A DNA stretch of 64,000 nucleotides from JAUILH01 sp964230215 (GTDB lineage Bacteria > Bacteroidota > Bacteroidia > Flavobacteriales_D > JAUILH01): assembly GCA_964230215.1 (NCBI GenBank), contig CAXRGQ010000016.1, positions 558,001 through 622,000 on the forward strand, read 5' to 3'. Below are positions 1 through 8,260 of the stretch, in pieces. Every line of letters starts with the position of its first letter. Positions within the stretch are counted from its first letter, which is position 1. A model generated the notes under the pieces. The model did no database searches. It was not told the origin of the DNA and worked only from the letters and a program-made list of their open reading frames with translations. The position numbers and the translations under genes are program-made.

Positions 1-610
1 GAATTGAATTCTTTAATACTTCTTGCATATCTTCAGGCACATCATCTATCATTCCCGCTCCGAAATACCCTAATGCAATTGCATTGATTGTAATATTTTT
101 ATTCGCTACCTCTTTAGCAACAGTCTTAACTAAACCTGACAGACCTGCTTTTGAAGCTGCATAAGCTGCCGTTCCTACAACACCCGTTTGTGCCACAATT
201 GATGACATACACACTATGCGACCGAAATTCTGCTCTCTCATGATAGGCAGAACATGTTTTATAGTTAAAAAGGGACCCGTAAGATTGACATCCAACGTTC
301 GTTGCCAATCGTCAAGTGAGGTCTTCCATGACATACCGCTAGCCGTAACTCCTGCAGCATTCAACAAACAATCGATCCGTCCAAAATCTGTGTGCACTTG
401 TGTTATCATGGCACTTACCTCATCTTCTTTTCGAATGTCACAAGAATAGATTTTTACGTTATCTATATCAGATGCAAGCGATTCTAGTTCTGCCGTATCT
501 TGAAATGCATGTAAAGCCAATTGATACCCATTGTTTTGAAATGTGTGAAGCATGGATTTACCTAATCCACCACTTGCGCCTATTATCAATAATGTTGGTT
601 TCTGTTGCAC
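1..610 (-). CDS. SDR-family oxidoreductase, FabG-like (3' end beyond window)
   Basis: I translated the minus strand from a GTG at 610-608 that directly follows the stop of the preceding gene. The reading frame stays open for 203 codons to the window edge, so the C-terminal ~40 residues are missing. The N-terminus has the Rossmann glycine motif GASGGLGK, then an NAAG-like element (LLNAAGV) and the catalytic Ser followed by YAASKAG (YxxxK), all classical short-chain dehydrogenase/reductase features. The closest family type is 3-oxoacyl-ACP reductase (NADPH-dependent). Its place at the end of a run of glycan and acyl-modifying genes suggests a role in making an acyl or sugar building block for the cell surface rather than housekeeping fatty-acid synthesis; that is inference. 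GTG abutting TAG suggests translational coupling. Confidence 0.85.
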   Translation of the reverse strand, partial: MQQKPTLLIIGASGGLGKSMLHTFQNNGYQLALHAFQDTAELESLASDIDNVKIYSCDIRKEDEVSAMITQVHTDFGRIDCLLNAAGVTASGMSWKTSLDDWQRTLDVNLTGPFLTIKHVLPIMREQNFGRIVCMSSIVAQTGVVGTAAYAASKAGLSGLVKTVAKEVANKNITINAIALGYFGAGMIDDVPEDMQEVLKNSI

Positions 611-1513
611 CTACTTGAGTTTAGATTTTATTGTCCGAGCTAACTTATGATAGAAGGGACTATTATCTTGCTTTAAAAGTACATAGAATGCGTCAGATGC
701 ACCGAATTTTTTATAAAAACTTGCCACGCTCTTCACATTGGACCCACCGAAATCTAATGTGTTGAATGTACCATGATTAGATCTAATAACGTGGTCAACC
801 AAGGCGTAACTTGCTCCTAAATCCTTTCCTCGATCACTTACATAAGACTTTAAATAGGTAATTGTGTTTTGGTGTTTCAGAATAAACAAACTACCGAGAT
901 AATCCTCGTTATTATAGACATCAACACATTCACCAGCATTGCGATTTAAGGCTTCCTTCATAAGCGTTTGCAAGGTTGTATACTCTTGATCTTTTAGTGC
1001 AGATACTTTTTTACCAGCACTTGCTCTAAACCCATCAACCAAACGACTTACATTTAGACTGGTCTTAAATACAAGATTTGACGTCTTTTTTAGTATGCGC
1101 TTTGCGTTTTTTGAATAATTAGCTCGAATATCTTCATAAGGTAAACTGATATCTAGCTTTTGATACACAGCTGAAATACCATCCTTCAATTCATCATTAG
1201 TTTCGCTTGCAATATCAATTCTAGGATAGTGACTTTTTAAATATGTCCATATCACCGGCATCTTAGATTTGTCTCCTATCACATTTAGCCTTCTAATGAA
1301 AAATGGCAGATAAACATGATCTATTCCTCCCTTCGAATTAACCGGTAGCGGCATGGCAGCGCTGTAATCATCGAATTCAAGAACTTGCCAATTGGGAGCA
1401 CAGATATCCAAATACCACTCTTCATCAAACACTAATGTGTCTTCTGATTTATTCAACAAATCTTGCCATTTATTCCGATCTATATTCTTATGAATCTGAA
1501 TGCTCTCGCTCAT
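611..1513 (-). CDS. FemAB-like / GNAT-fold acetyltransferase-type protein
   Basis: 300 residues, no signal peptide. The C-terminal half carries a pattern typical of FemAB-like GNAT proteins of Bacteroidota: a stretch predicted to bind acyl donor and strand pairs ending in DFGGSNVKSVASFYKKFGA (around residues 250-270). Family members transfer amino-acyl or acyl groups to cell-wall or surface-glycan precursors, but the exact substrate cannot be told from sequence. The start overlaps the upstream deacetylase gene by 26 bases and the stop abuts the SDR start, so the three are almost certainly co-translated. A shorter start is possible but would lose the conserved N-terminal segment. Confidence 0.75.
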   Translation of the reverse strand: MSESIQIHKNIDRNKWQDLLNKSEDTLVFDEEWYLDICAPNWQVLEFDDYSAAMPLPVNSKGGIDHVYLPFFIRRLNVIGDKSKMPVIWTYLKSHYPRIDIASETNDELKDGISAVYQKLDISLPYEDIRANYSKNAKRILKKTSNLVFKTSLNVSRLVDGFRASAGKKVSALKDQEYTTLQTLMKEALNRNAGECVDVYNNEDYLGSLFILKHQNTITYLKSYVSDRGKDLGASYALVDHVIRSNHGTFNTLDFGGSNVKSVASFYKKFGASDAFYVLLKQDNSPFYHKLARTIKSKLK

Positions 1514-2492
1514 ATAAATCGTTAAAGGTTAAAAACTCGTTACTATCCTTATGCTTATTGATGAATTGTTCTAGCTTCTTTAATGAATACAGAGTACATG
1601 CTTTTGGATGTCCAATTACCACAAAATTATCTTCACCTTTTGCCGCCTGTCGTTTTAATTGACTGCTTAGTTTTTTAGCAAAGTATCCATCCATACTAAC
1701 CGGTACACGACTTGGTTTGCTTAGATATTGCCATTTACTACCACCTGATGATATGGGCATGCCATCACCGATGGGCTTGTGGCGTGACGGAAGAACACGT
1801 CCCCATCCAAATAACTGCCAAAAGAATAATGGATAAAACTTGGCAGAAGCTATTGGTAGCTCAACAAATTCGCCCTCATCATCCTCTACCTCTATTTTTT
1901 TACTAAAATTATAACGTGATTTTGATGGTGCGTTTCTAAAATCGTAGTAATACACTTCATTCGACTTATAACCACCCTGAAAAACCGTTGTATCGTATTT
2001 GATTCCTACTTCATTAAATACTTTACGCAATGGTTTAAATGGTTGTAAACACCAACCCCCAGCTCTATACGAATGCACTTTTTGCCCGGTTAATCGGTAA
2101 AGTCTTGCTGCGTATTTTTTAACCAACTCGTCTGCGAGCACGGGATCAAAATCTCTGAGCTTGTACCTAGATACATCAATATGCCATCGTTTTCCATCAA
2201 AAATCGAATCTTCCCAATGCGGATGAATGTGTAATTGACAGTCGTTGCCCTGTTCAACAAGTCTTCTAATTTGGTTTCTGACTAATTCAAAGTCAACTTT
2301 TAACTGTCTAAACTGACCCTTAAACTGCTCAAGCGCTATTAGATAACCAATATCTATGAAGTAAGTCATTCTAACACCAGTCCTTTCAGTGATTTCCATT
2401 AAAGCATTGGTTGGATCCACTATACATTTTCTTGCAGAACCTGTGGGAGTTCCAAAGAAAATCTCGTAATCATGTGTTAGAAAAATATTCAC
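1488..2492 (-). CDS. polysaccharide deacetylase-family protein
   Basis: 334 residues beginning at a GTG (2492-2490). It opens with THDYE, the equivalent of the metal-binding TxDDG/E motif of NodB-fold deacetylases, and has QLHIHPHWED around residue 90, the His-rich metal motif. These suggest a metal-dependent hydrolase of the carbohydrate esterase 4 fold that removes acetyl groups from a glycan. There is no signal peptide, so it may act on a cytoplasmic or lipid-linked precursor. It lies 24 bases downstream of the AAC(3)-family gene and overlaps the FemAB-like gene by 26 bases. It is the second deacetylase-like gene of the cluster. Confidence 0.78.
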   Translation of the reverse strand: MNIFLTHDYEIFFGTPTGSARKCIVDPTNALMEITERTGVRMTYFIDIGYLIALEQFKGQFRQLKVDFELVRNQIRRLVEQGNDCQLHIHPHWEDSIFDGKRWHIDVSRYKLRDFDPVLADELVKKYAARLYRLTGQKVHSYRAGGWCLQPFKPLRKVFNEVGIKYDTTVFQGGYKSNEVYYYDFRNAPSKSRYNFSKKIEVEDDEGEFVELPIASAKFYPLFFWQLFGWGRVLPSRHKPIGDGMPISSGGSKWQYLSKPSRVPVSMDGYFAKKLSSQLKRQAAKGEDNFVVIGHPKACTLYSLKKLEQFINKHKDSNEFLTFNDLYEREHSDS

Positions 2493-2516
2493 TGCCCAAA
2501 TATACTATTCTAGATA

Positions 2517-3416
2517 CTACTTTGTACCCTTTGGGTGATACATGGTTACGCCCCTTTCATTAAAAGCATCTATCATGGTATCAAACATCTTTTTTGCATC
2601 AAACAAAAGTGCTTTAGCTTCACCAATTGTATATTCCTGATAGCAGCCGGCCTCATAGAACATTGGTAGCAATTCATCACATTTGCGCTTAGCAGACCAA
2701 GCTGGATTATGTACTTTAACTTTTTGACTATGAGTCTCACCATCGCTATTTTTAATCTTTACATCAAATGCTTCATTAAAGTATACTGGATAAGGAAAGT
2801 CGACAGCGTCTTCTAGTGTATGCAAGTTCGTTCCAGCGTTATCCAGACTCACTCCCAAGTATAGAATCTTGCCATTCTTCTCCATAATTCTTCTAAAAGG
2901 AGAGTTTTCTGTATATGGGGTGATTTCACCTAAATGGCCGCTTGTTAGCCACTCTGCATCTGGTCCATAAGCAGATACAGGCTCTGTGGGACTAGTACTT
3001 CTTATAACACCTGATAGTTTTCTAAAATATTCGCTAATAGCTCCAAGTTTTGACGGTGCATTCTTCACATCAAACTGCTCTAAATCCTTTATATACTCTA
3101 ATTGGTATCCAGCATTTGGAGATGTTGGCATTAACAGATTTCCTTGCTCTCCGAGTATTTCTAATAAGGCGTTAACTACTGTTTTTGGACCATCTTCCAC
3201 ATAACCTATTTTACTCAAGCTTGAATGAACTAATAAGGTGTCGCCAGAATCAATCCCCACATTACGAAAGGCTGTTTTTAAGTCATTTTTTGAAAGTGAA
3301 GTACCAGTTGTTCTTTGCTTATTTAGCTCGGCATTGCGCGCCTGTTTTTTTCGCTTTCTATTAGCTTCCAGCAAAAATTGAGGTGTAATCGATCTTATAA
3401 AATCCTTTAATCCCAT
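2517..3416 (-). CDS. AAC(3)-family N-acetyltransferase
   Basis: 299 residues. The family signature is clear: DTLLVHSSLSKIGYV near residue 60, GNLLMPTSP near residue 92, RSTSPTEPVSAYGPDAEWL near residue 140, and the HTLEDAVDFPYP motif near residue 200. The family contains aminoglycoside 3-N-acetyltransferases but also many chromosomal enzymes that acylate amino sugars or other amines. In this context (two deacetylases, a FemAB-like protein and an SDR) I infer acylation of a surface sugar that a neighbouring deacetylase would expose, not antibiotic resistance. The gene starts inside the last 10 bases of the upstream DUF7033-type gene, which indicates translational coupling. Confidence 0.82.
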   Translation of the reverse strand: MGLKDFIRSITPQFLLEANRKRKKQARNAELNKQRTTGTSLSKNDLKTAFRNVGIDSGDTLLVHSSLSKIGYVEDGPKTVVNALLEILGEQGNLLMPTSPNAGYQLEYIKDLEQFDVKNAPSKLGAISEYFRKLSGVIRSTSPTEPVSAYGPDAEWLTSGHLGEITPYTENSPFRRIMEKNGKILYLGVSLDNAGTNLHTLEDAVDFPYPVYFNEAFDVKIKNSDGETHSQKVKVHNPAWSAKRKCDELLPMFYEAGCYQEYTIGEAKALLFDAKKMFDTMIDAFNERGVTMYHPKGTK

Positions 3417-4696
3417 TTTAGTGATTCTTCAAATAATTCTTGCCATCCTTCCCATCTTCCATAATTACTGAGACTATCGTTGTGCCATATAAACATGAAC
3501 TCACCTCCAAACTTTCTACACATGCGTTTTATTGCCTTCATCTCAGCTATAGCCTCTGGTAAAATACATTTCATGTAATCCTTGTAGGTGCCATCCATAT
3601 ACATAAACGGGTGTACAATTAAATCCGTAGTTTTTTCTTTCGATAAATCATAAAACCTAAATGCCCTAGCTATGCCTGCCCTATATCCATTAGCATCTGC
3701 AAACCCCATCGAATAATCATGTGTCACCCCCTGCTCTAGTAGCTTATTATAGGTGTCGGGTATTTCTAGTTTTAAATAATGTTGACGACTGTGATGGATG
3801 TCGTTCCCAGAAAGTTCTTTCATTCTCTCGAGCTCTTTTGCCAAGAGTTTTTGATCTTTGTTGGATGCGTATGATGGATGAATTCCGACCGTCCAGTTCG
3901 CGGATAGTCTATTTACCAATTGTTTTAGGTGAACTGAGGTATGTGGAAGGTTCTTGTCCAACTGAGCCCTGTCTCCCACTGGAATAAAAAAGTATGCATC
4001 TAGACCCTGAATTTTGGACTCTATATAATCATAACTATCATATGGGTCTGTTTGTTTGCCAATCAAACTGTCGATTCTCCTTTTTGCATAAGACATCTTA
4101 CCGGCGGCTAGGTCTTTCCCAACTCCGCCTATATTCCTTAGCATTCCTTTTCCTCTGTATGCGTAGGCATTGTCTAAATCAAAACTTGGGATAATCTTAG
4201 CTCTGGCTGAGTCTGGATACAAATCAGGTCCAGAATTTCTTTTAATGTGCACCGCCAGATCAAACATCCATATATCTACAAGGGGCATTTGAAGTACATT
4301 ATTGTTGTAAGCAATGCTTGATTTTGCAGGAAAACGACCATGATGATCTCTGTCTTTATGAATATACTCTTCATAACGACTGAGCATAAAAAACATGGCA
4401 GAAAACGGGTCGTAGCCCATAGTCGATTCCTTAACATACAGTCTCGGAACTCCTTCACCTGTTGCCATTTGAGGAAAATGACTTTTGATCGTGTTTTCTC
4501 CAAGTAGTCCTGATGGCAAGATGTTAAGATCAGAGCTTATCTCTTTACTGCCCGAGTAGTTGATTTTAAACAAGTCAGTATTTTCAAAATCTTGTTTATT
4601 CTCGACTATCCGAATATCGATATTCCAATACTCCGACATAAACACTTCAAAAATGTATTTACTCCTGGGAGTGATATGGGTATGTATCGCTATCAA
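3407..4696 (-). CDS. DUF7033 / polysaccharide deacetylase-like protein
   Basis: 429 residues from a TTG at 4696-4694, five bases after the radC stop. The frame is open further upstream to an ATG at 4747, but that start would overlap radC by 47 bases. Homologues, as I recall them, begin close to the segment IAIHTHITPRSKYIFEVF, which the TTG start keeps. The N-terminal half resembles the DUF7033 domain (FPQMATGEGVPRLYV..DPFSAMFFMLSRYEEY). The C-terminal half is NodB-like with PSFDLDNAY as the first metal motif, VGIHPSYAS, and a final FIWHNDSLSN. It probably de-N-acetylates or hydrolyses a surface-glycan intermediate. It precedes the AAC(3)-family gene with a 10-base overlap. Confidence 0.75.
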   Translation of the reverse strand: MIAIHTHITPRSKYIFEVFMSEYWNIDIRIVENKQDFENTDLFKINYSGSKEISSDLNILPSGLLGENTIKSHFPQMATGEGVPRLYVKESTMGYDPFSAMFFMLSRYEEYIHKDRDHHGRFPAKSSIAYNNNVLQMPLVDIWMFDLAVHIKRNSGPDLYPDSARAKIIPSFDLDNAYAYRGKGMLRNIGGVGKDLAAGKMSYAKRRIDSLIGKQTDPYDSYDYIESKIQGLDAYFFIPVGDRAQLDKNLPHTSVHLKQLVNRLSANWTVGIHPSYASNKDQKLLAKELERMKELSGNDIHHSRQHYLKLEIPDTYNKLLEQGVTHDYSMGFADANGYRAGIARAFRFYDLSKEKTTDLIVHPFMYMDGTYKDYMKCILPEAIAEMKAIKRMCRKFGGEFMFIWHNDSLSNYGRWEGWQELFEESLKWD

Positions 4697-4700
4697 ACTT

Positions 4701-5384
4701 CTACAATAAGCCTTCGTCGGCAAAGCTAAGATAAGAAGCCTCTCCAATAATCAAATGATCGAGTAACTGAATATCCATTATTTTTCCTGCATCCTTAATT
4801 TTGCTTGTTAAATGGATATCTGATTTGGATGGTTTTAAGTTACCTGATGGATGATTGTGAGCTACGATTAAAGCGCTGCATAACTTATTGACCAGCGGTT
4901 TAAATATCAAACGAACGTCAGCAACCGTTCCACTTACACCTCCTTTCCCAACTAGGAACTTATCTATCACTTTGTTATTCCGATTGAGACCAAGCACCCA
5001 AAATTCCTCATGCGGTAAATCAAGCAATTCGCGCTCGAAATGATGAAAGGCGTCTTTACTCGCGCTAATTTTATCTCGTTTTATTTCTTGATGCTTTCTG
5101 CGCTTCCCTAGTTCCAACGCTGCTATGACGTTTATAGATTTCGCTGGCCCCATACCTTTGTAGCATGAAAGAAAATCAATATCTCGCTGCGCCAATTGAT
5201 TTAGGTCATTTTCATGATCAGCGAGCATTCTTCTTGCTAATTCAACTGCACTTTCATCCCTTGATCCTGAACCTAAAATAATGGCAAGTAACTCTGCATC
5301 ACTTATATGTTGCCTCCCGTGTTTGGACAACTTCTCCCTTGGCCTCTCTTCTTCGGCCATCGCATTTATTTTAACTGAATACAT
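4701..5384 (-). CDS. radC: RadC-family JAB1/MPN domain protein
   Basis: 227 residues with the complete RadC layout: an N-terminal helix-hairpin-helix-like region (DAELLAIILGSGSRDESAVEL, a UPF0758-type opening) and a C-terminal JAB metalloprotease-like domain with HNHPSGNLKPSKSD starting at residue 176 (H176, H178 and D189 as zinc ligands). The historical DNA-repair role is not well supported for the family. It heads the minus-strand run leading into the glycan-modification genes, with only five bases to the next start. A TAAGTTTG element lies just four bases before the ATG (see findings). The upstream rpsT terminator insulates it from read-through. Confidence 0.92.
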   Translation of the reverse strand: MYSVKINAMAEEERPREKLSKHGRQHISDAELLAIILGSGSRDESAVELARRMLADHENDLNQLAQRDIDFLSCYKGMGPAKSINVIAALELGKRRKHQEIKRDKISASKDAFHHFERELLDLPHEEFWVLGLNRNNKVIDKFLVGKGGVSGTVADVRLIFKPLVNKLCSALIVAHNHPSGNLKPSKSDIHLTSKIKDAGKIMDIQLLDHLIIGEASYLSFADEGLL

Positions 5385-5446
5385 TCGGCAAACTTAGAGT
5401 GCTCAGAACGTAAGTTTTTTACGGTGTTCTCGAAAAAAGTTGAGAC

Positions 5447-5478
5447 AAAAAAAATCCCCTAAGCTTTGCTTAGGGGAT
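5447..5478 (-). terminator. rho-independent terminator of rpsT
   Basis: An 11-bp perfect stem (5454-5464 with 5468-5478) closes a 3-base loop, and on the minus strand it is followed by eight T residues. It ends the tRNA-Glu/rpsT transcript 22 bases after the rpsT stop and separates it from radC. Confidence 0.92.
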
Positions 5479-5499
5479 CAAATTTTCTAAAGTTGACTT

Positions 5500-5751
5500 T
5501 TATAGTCCGTTCACATGTGCAGCAAGGCTAGATTTAAGGTTACCTGCCTTATTTTTGTGAATAATGTTTCTTTTAACAAGACCATCTAACATTGAAGAAA
5601 CTTCAGGAAGAAGCTTTTCTGCCTCCTTCTTGTTAGTAGTTGCACGCAACTTTCTAACTGCATTTCTAGTTGTCTTATGGTAGTACGCATTTCTTACACG
5701 TCTCACCTCAGATGATCTAATTCTTTTTAATGCTGACTTATGATTCGCCAT
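5500..5751 (-). CDS. rpsT: 30S ribosomal protein S20
   Basis: 83 residues, basic, opening MANHKSALKRIRSSEVRRVR, the typical S20 N-terminus, with the usual C-terminal segment IIHKNKAGNLKSSLAAHVNGL. It binds 16S rRNA early in 30S assembly. It is transcribed behind tRNA-Glu (27 bases between the genes) from the same apparent promoter, and ends at a strong intrinsic terminator. Length matches the family. Confidence 0.98.
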   Translation of the reverse strand: MANHKSALKRIRSSEVRRVRNAYYHKTTRNAVRKLRATTNKKEAEKLLPEVSSMLDGLVKRNIIHKNKAGNLKSSLAAHVNGL

Positions 5752-5778
5752 TACTTCTATTTAAGTTTTCAACTTTAG

Positions 5779-5850
5779 TAGCCCGTAGGGGAATCGAACC
5801 CCTGTTTCCAGGATGAAAACCTGGCGTCCTAACCCCTAGACGAACGGGCC
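5779..5850 (-). tRNA. tRNA-Glu (anticodon TTC)
   Basis: The 72-base minus-strand sequence folds into a full cloverleaf: acceptor stem with a G1-U72 wobble, anticodon stem CCAGG/CCTGG around loop TTTTCAT (anticodon TTC), and T arm with loop GTTCGATTC. CCA is not encoded. The gene lies just upstream of rpsT, with a promoter at 5881-5910. Confidence 0.97.
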
Positions 5851-5880
5851 AAAATCAAATCATTCATTGATTTGGGTCTG

Positions 5881-5910
5881 CAAATGTAGTACATTGTTTT
5901 TTAAAAACAA
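5881..5910 (-). promoter_or_regulatory. Bacteroidota-type promoter for tRNA-Glu/rpsT
   Basis: On the minus strand TTG (5910-5908), 19 bases, then TACATTTG (5888-5881): a full match to the -33/-7 TAnnTTTG pattern. Transcription should begin about 20-25 bases before the tRNA 5' end. Confidence 0.75.
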
Positions 5911-5955
5911 TATTCAAACAAAAAAAAATGTGTTTTTTTTAGCTTTTTCAAATGA

Positions 5956-6648
5956 CTACATGGTAATATCATCGCTATCCGCCTGGAACTGAAAGCCCAA
6001 GCGCTTCCCAGTCTTAATTAACATGCTATTTGACAATTCGGTCATCTCGTAAACACTCACCTGCTGCACATTTTCATATGGCGGCATATACAAGTCGAAA
6101 TCAAGCGTATACAGAACAACTGACTCCAAAACATCCATCATTTTTTTCTCGTCGATCGTACTATTAATAAAGTCGTTGTATAGAAAACCTAGTTGACGTT
6201 TACCTTGAAGCATAAAATGATTCTCATGGTTAATAAACATTCTCCCAATAAGATAACCTAAATCATTTGCTCTGTGATACTTAAATGAATCAGCGAGAAA
6301 ATTATACACATTGATTACACCACAGTAACCATTAGCTTCATTTGCTAAGTAAGATGTCTTCCATAAGGGATTACTATTATCGAACTTAAAGACATTAGTA
6401 TGCATGTGAAATATCAATATATCTCCTGCAATTTGTAACTGCGCCTCATACTCCCCTTTTTCAGAATAGTTAACGATAATTCTGCTGTCCATTGACTTAA
6501 CACGCTCGCTAATATCATCTGCTAAAATTTCCAGCTTTTGCTTAAGTAACTTAAACTGACGCTTGGTATTGCTAAAGACGTCCTGTTTTAAAACGGACTT
6601 CTCTTTAACAACATTTAAAATTAATTCTCTTGTCGATTGAGTCTCCAT
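5956..6648 (-). CDS. conserved protein of unknown function next to proS
   Basis: 230 residues, no signal peptide or membrane segment. The N-terminal ~50 residues are rich in Lys, Leu and Glu and likely helical. The rest is mixed, with FHMHTNVFKFDNSNPLWKTS and a YCGVINVYNFLADSFKYHR segment that look well conserved but belong to no family I can name. It begins two bases after the proS stop, so it is probably co-transcribed with prolyl-tRNA synthetase. The function is not known. Confidence 0.75.
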   Translation of the reverse strand: METQSTRELILNVVKEKSVLKQDVFSNTKRQFKLLKQKLEILADDISERVKSMDSRIIVNYSEKGEYEAQLQIAGDILIFHMHTNVFKFDNSNPLWKTSYLANEANGYCGVINVYNFLADSFKYHRANDLGYLIGRMFINHENHFMLQGKRQLGFLYNDFINSTIDEKKMMDVLESVVLYTLDFDLYMPPYENVQQVSVYEMTELSNSMLIKTGKRLGFQFQADSDDITM

Positions 6649-6650
6649 AG

Positions 6651-8129
6651 TTAGTAGGCTTTCGCGAATAACACACGTTGTTTAGATGGAGCACCTGTTA
6701 AGACACACTTACCATCCTCTAATTTATTATTCAAAGGTATACATCTTATACTTGCCTTGGTAAGCTCTTTAATTTTATCTTCAGTTTCAGCAGTACCATC
6801 CCAGTGAGCAGATACAAATCCACCTTTATTTTTAATAACATCTTTAAAGGAATCAAAATCATCCACTACTGTGGTATGTGTATCTCTGAAATTCTTTGCT
6901 CTTTCGAATAAATTTGTCTGAATCTCATCCAACAAATGCTTAATGTGAGCAGTCACTTCATTCATTGCCACCGTCGATTTTTCCTGTGTATCTCTCCTTG
7001 CGACTTCTACCGTACCGTTTTCAATATCTCGATTTCCAATTGCTAATCTTACAGGCACACCTTTTAACTCGTATTCTGCAAATTTCCAGCCTGGTTTTTT
7101 CTGATCGTCATCATCGAACTTAACACTTACCCCATGCGCTTTCAATTCATTTATAATGGGACTTACATGTTCGTAAATGTTATTCAATTGTTCTTCTCCC
7201 TTGTAAATAGGCACAATTACCACTTGAATAGGCGCCAGTTTTGGAGGTAACACCAAGCCTTGATCATCCGAGTGACACATAATTAAGGCCCCCATCAATC
7301 GAGTTGATACTCCCCAAGAAGTAGCCCAAACATAATCTTGCTGCCCCTCCTTTGAGGTAAATTTCACGTCAAAAGCCTTCGCAAAATTCTGGCCTAAAAA
7401 GTGAGATGTTCCAGCCTGTAATGCCTTTCCGTCTTGCATCATAGCCTCAATACATAATGTATCATCCGCGCCAGCAAATCGTTCAGACTCCGTCTTAACC
7501 CCTTTAATTACGGGTACCGCCATAAAATTTTCAGCAAATTCGGCATACACGTTTATCATCTGATTTGTTTCATCCAAGGCCTCTTGCTTAGTAGCATGTG
7601 CAGTATGACCTTCTTGCCATAAAAACTCAGCTGTTCTTAAAAAAAGACGCGTACGCATTTCCCATCTCACAACATTTGCCCATTGATTAATGAGTATTGG
7701 TAAATCTCTATAGGACTGCACCCAAGATTTATAGGTATTCCAAATAATCGCTTCAGAAGTTGGTCTAACCACCAGCTCTTCCTCAAGTTTTGCCTCAGGA
7801 TCCACCATCAACTTCCCTGGCGAATCAGGATCATTTTTTAAACGATAATGTGTAACGATTGCACATTCTTTCGCAAACCCTTCGGCATTCTTCTCTTCCG
7901 CTTCAAATAAGGATTTAGGGACAAAGATTGGAAAGTATGCATTCTGATGCCCAGTTTCCTTAAACATACGGTCCAATTCATCGCGCATTTTTTCCCAAAT
8001 TGCATATCCATATGGTTTGATAACCATACATCCTCTGACACCCGAATTCTCTGCTAAATCTGCATTTACAACCAGCTCGTTATACCATTTAGAGTAATCC
8101 TCTTCTCTACTTGTGAGTCCCTTCTTCAT
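6651..8129 (-). CDS. proS: prolyl-tRNA synthetase (archaeal/eukaryotic-like type)
   Basis: 492 residues, matching the short class II ProRS type that lacks the bacterial editing insertion. Motif 2 and 3 regions are recognisable (VRPTSEAIIWNTYKSWVQSYRDLP, RWEMRTRLFLRTAEFLWQEGHTAH, and GTSHFLGQNFAKAFDVKF), followed by the anticodon-binding domain (PIQVVIVPIYKG) and the C-terminal zinc-domain-like tail. It charges tRNA-Pro. It is followed two bases later by the conserved unknown gene. The start is fixed by the typical opening GLTSREEDYSKWYNELV. Confidence 0.97.
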   Translation of the reverse strand: MKKGLTSREEDYSKWYNELVVNADLAENSGVRGCMVIKPYGYAIWEKMRDELDRMFKETGHQNAYFPIFVPKSLFEAEEKNAEGFAKECAIVTHYRLKNDPDSPGKLMVDPEAKLEEELVVRPTSEAIIWNTYKSWVQSYRDLPILINQWANVVRWEMRTRLFLRTAEFLWQEGHTAHATKQEALDETNQMINVYAEFAENFMAVPVIKGVKTESERFAGADDTLCIEAMMQDGKALQAGTSHFLGQNFAKAFDVKFTSKEGQQDYVWATSWGVSTRLMGALIMCHSDDQGLVLPPKLAPIQVVIVPIYKGEEQLNNIYEHVSPIINELKAHGVSVKFDDDDQKKPGWKFAEYELKGVPVRLAIGNRDIENGTVEVARRDTQEKSTVAMNEVTAHIKHLLDEIQTNLFERAKNFRDTHTTVVDDFDSFKDVIKNKGGFVSAHWDGTAETEDKIKELTKASIRCIPLNNKLEDGKCVLTGAPSKQRVLFAKAY

Positions 8130-8260
8130 TATCTTGGTACGATTTTTGTTAATTTTTTGTTAACCAATAAGCAAAATTAAAAATTAAAAGACAGTAATTT
8201 TCTTAGATGACGATAAGTTTAGTAAATTTAATCTAAAGATTACTGTAAAAAACAGTTGAT

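Noticed and set aside
2517..3416. Acquired aminoglycoside resistance gene
   Set aside because: The AAC(3) family includes many chromosomal enzymes. The gene is embedded by overlaps in a glycan cluster, with no mobile element nearby.
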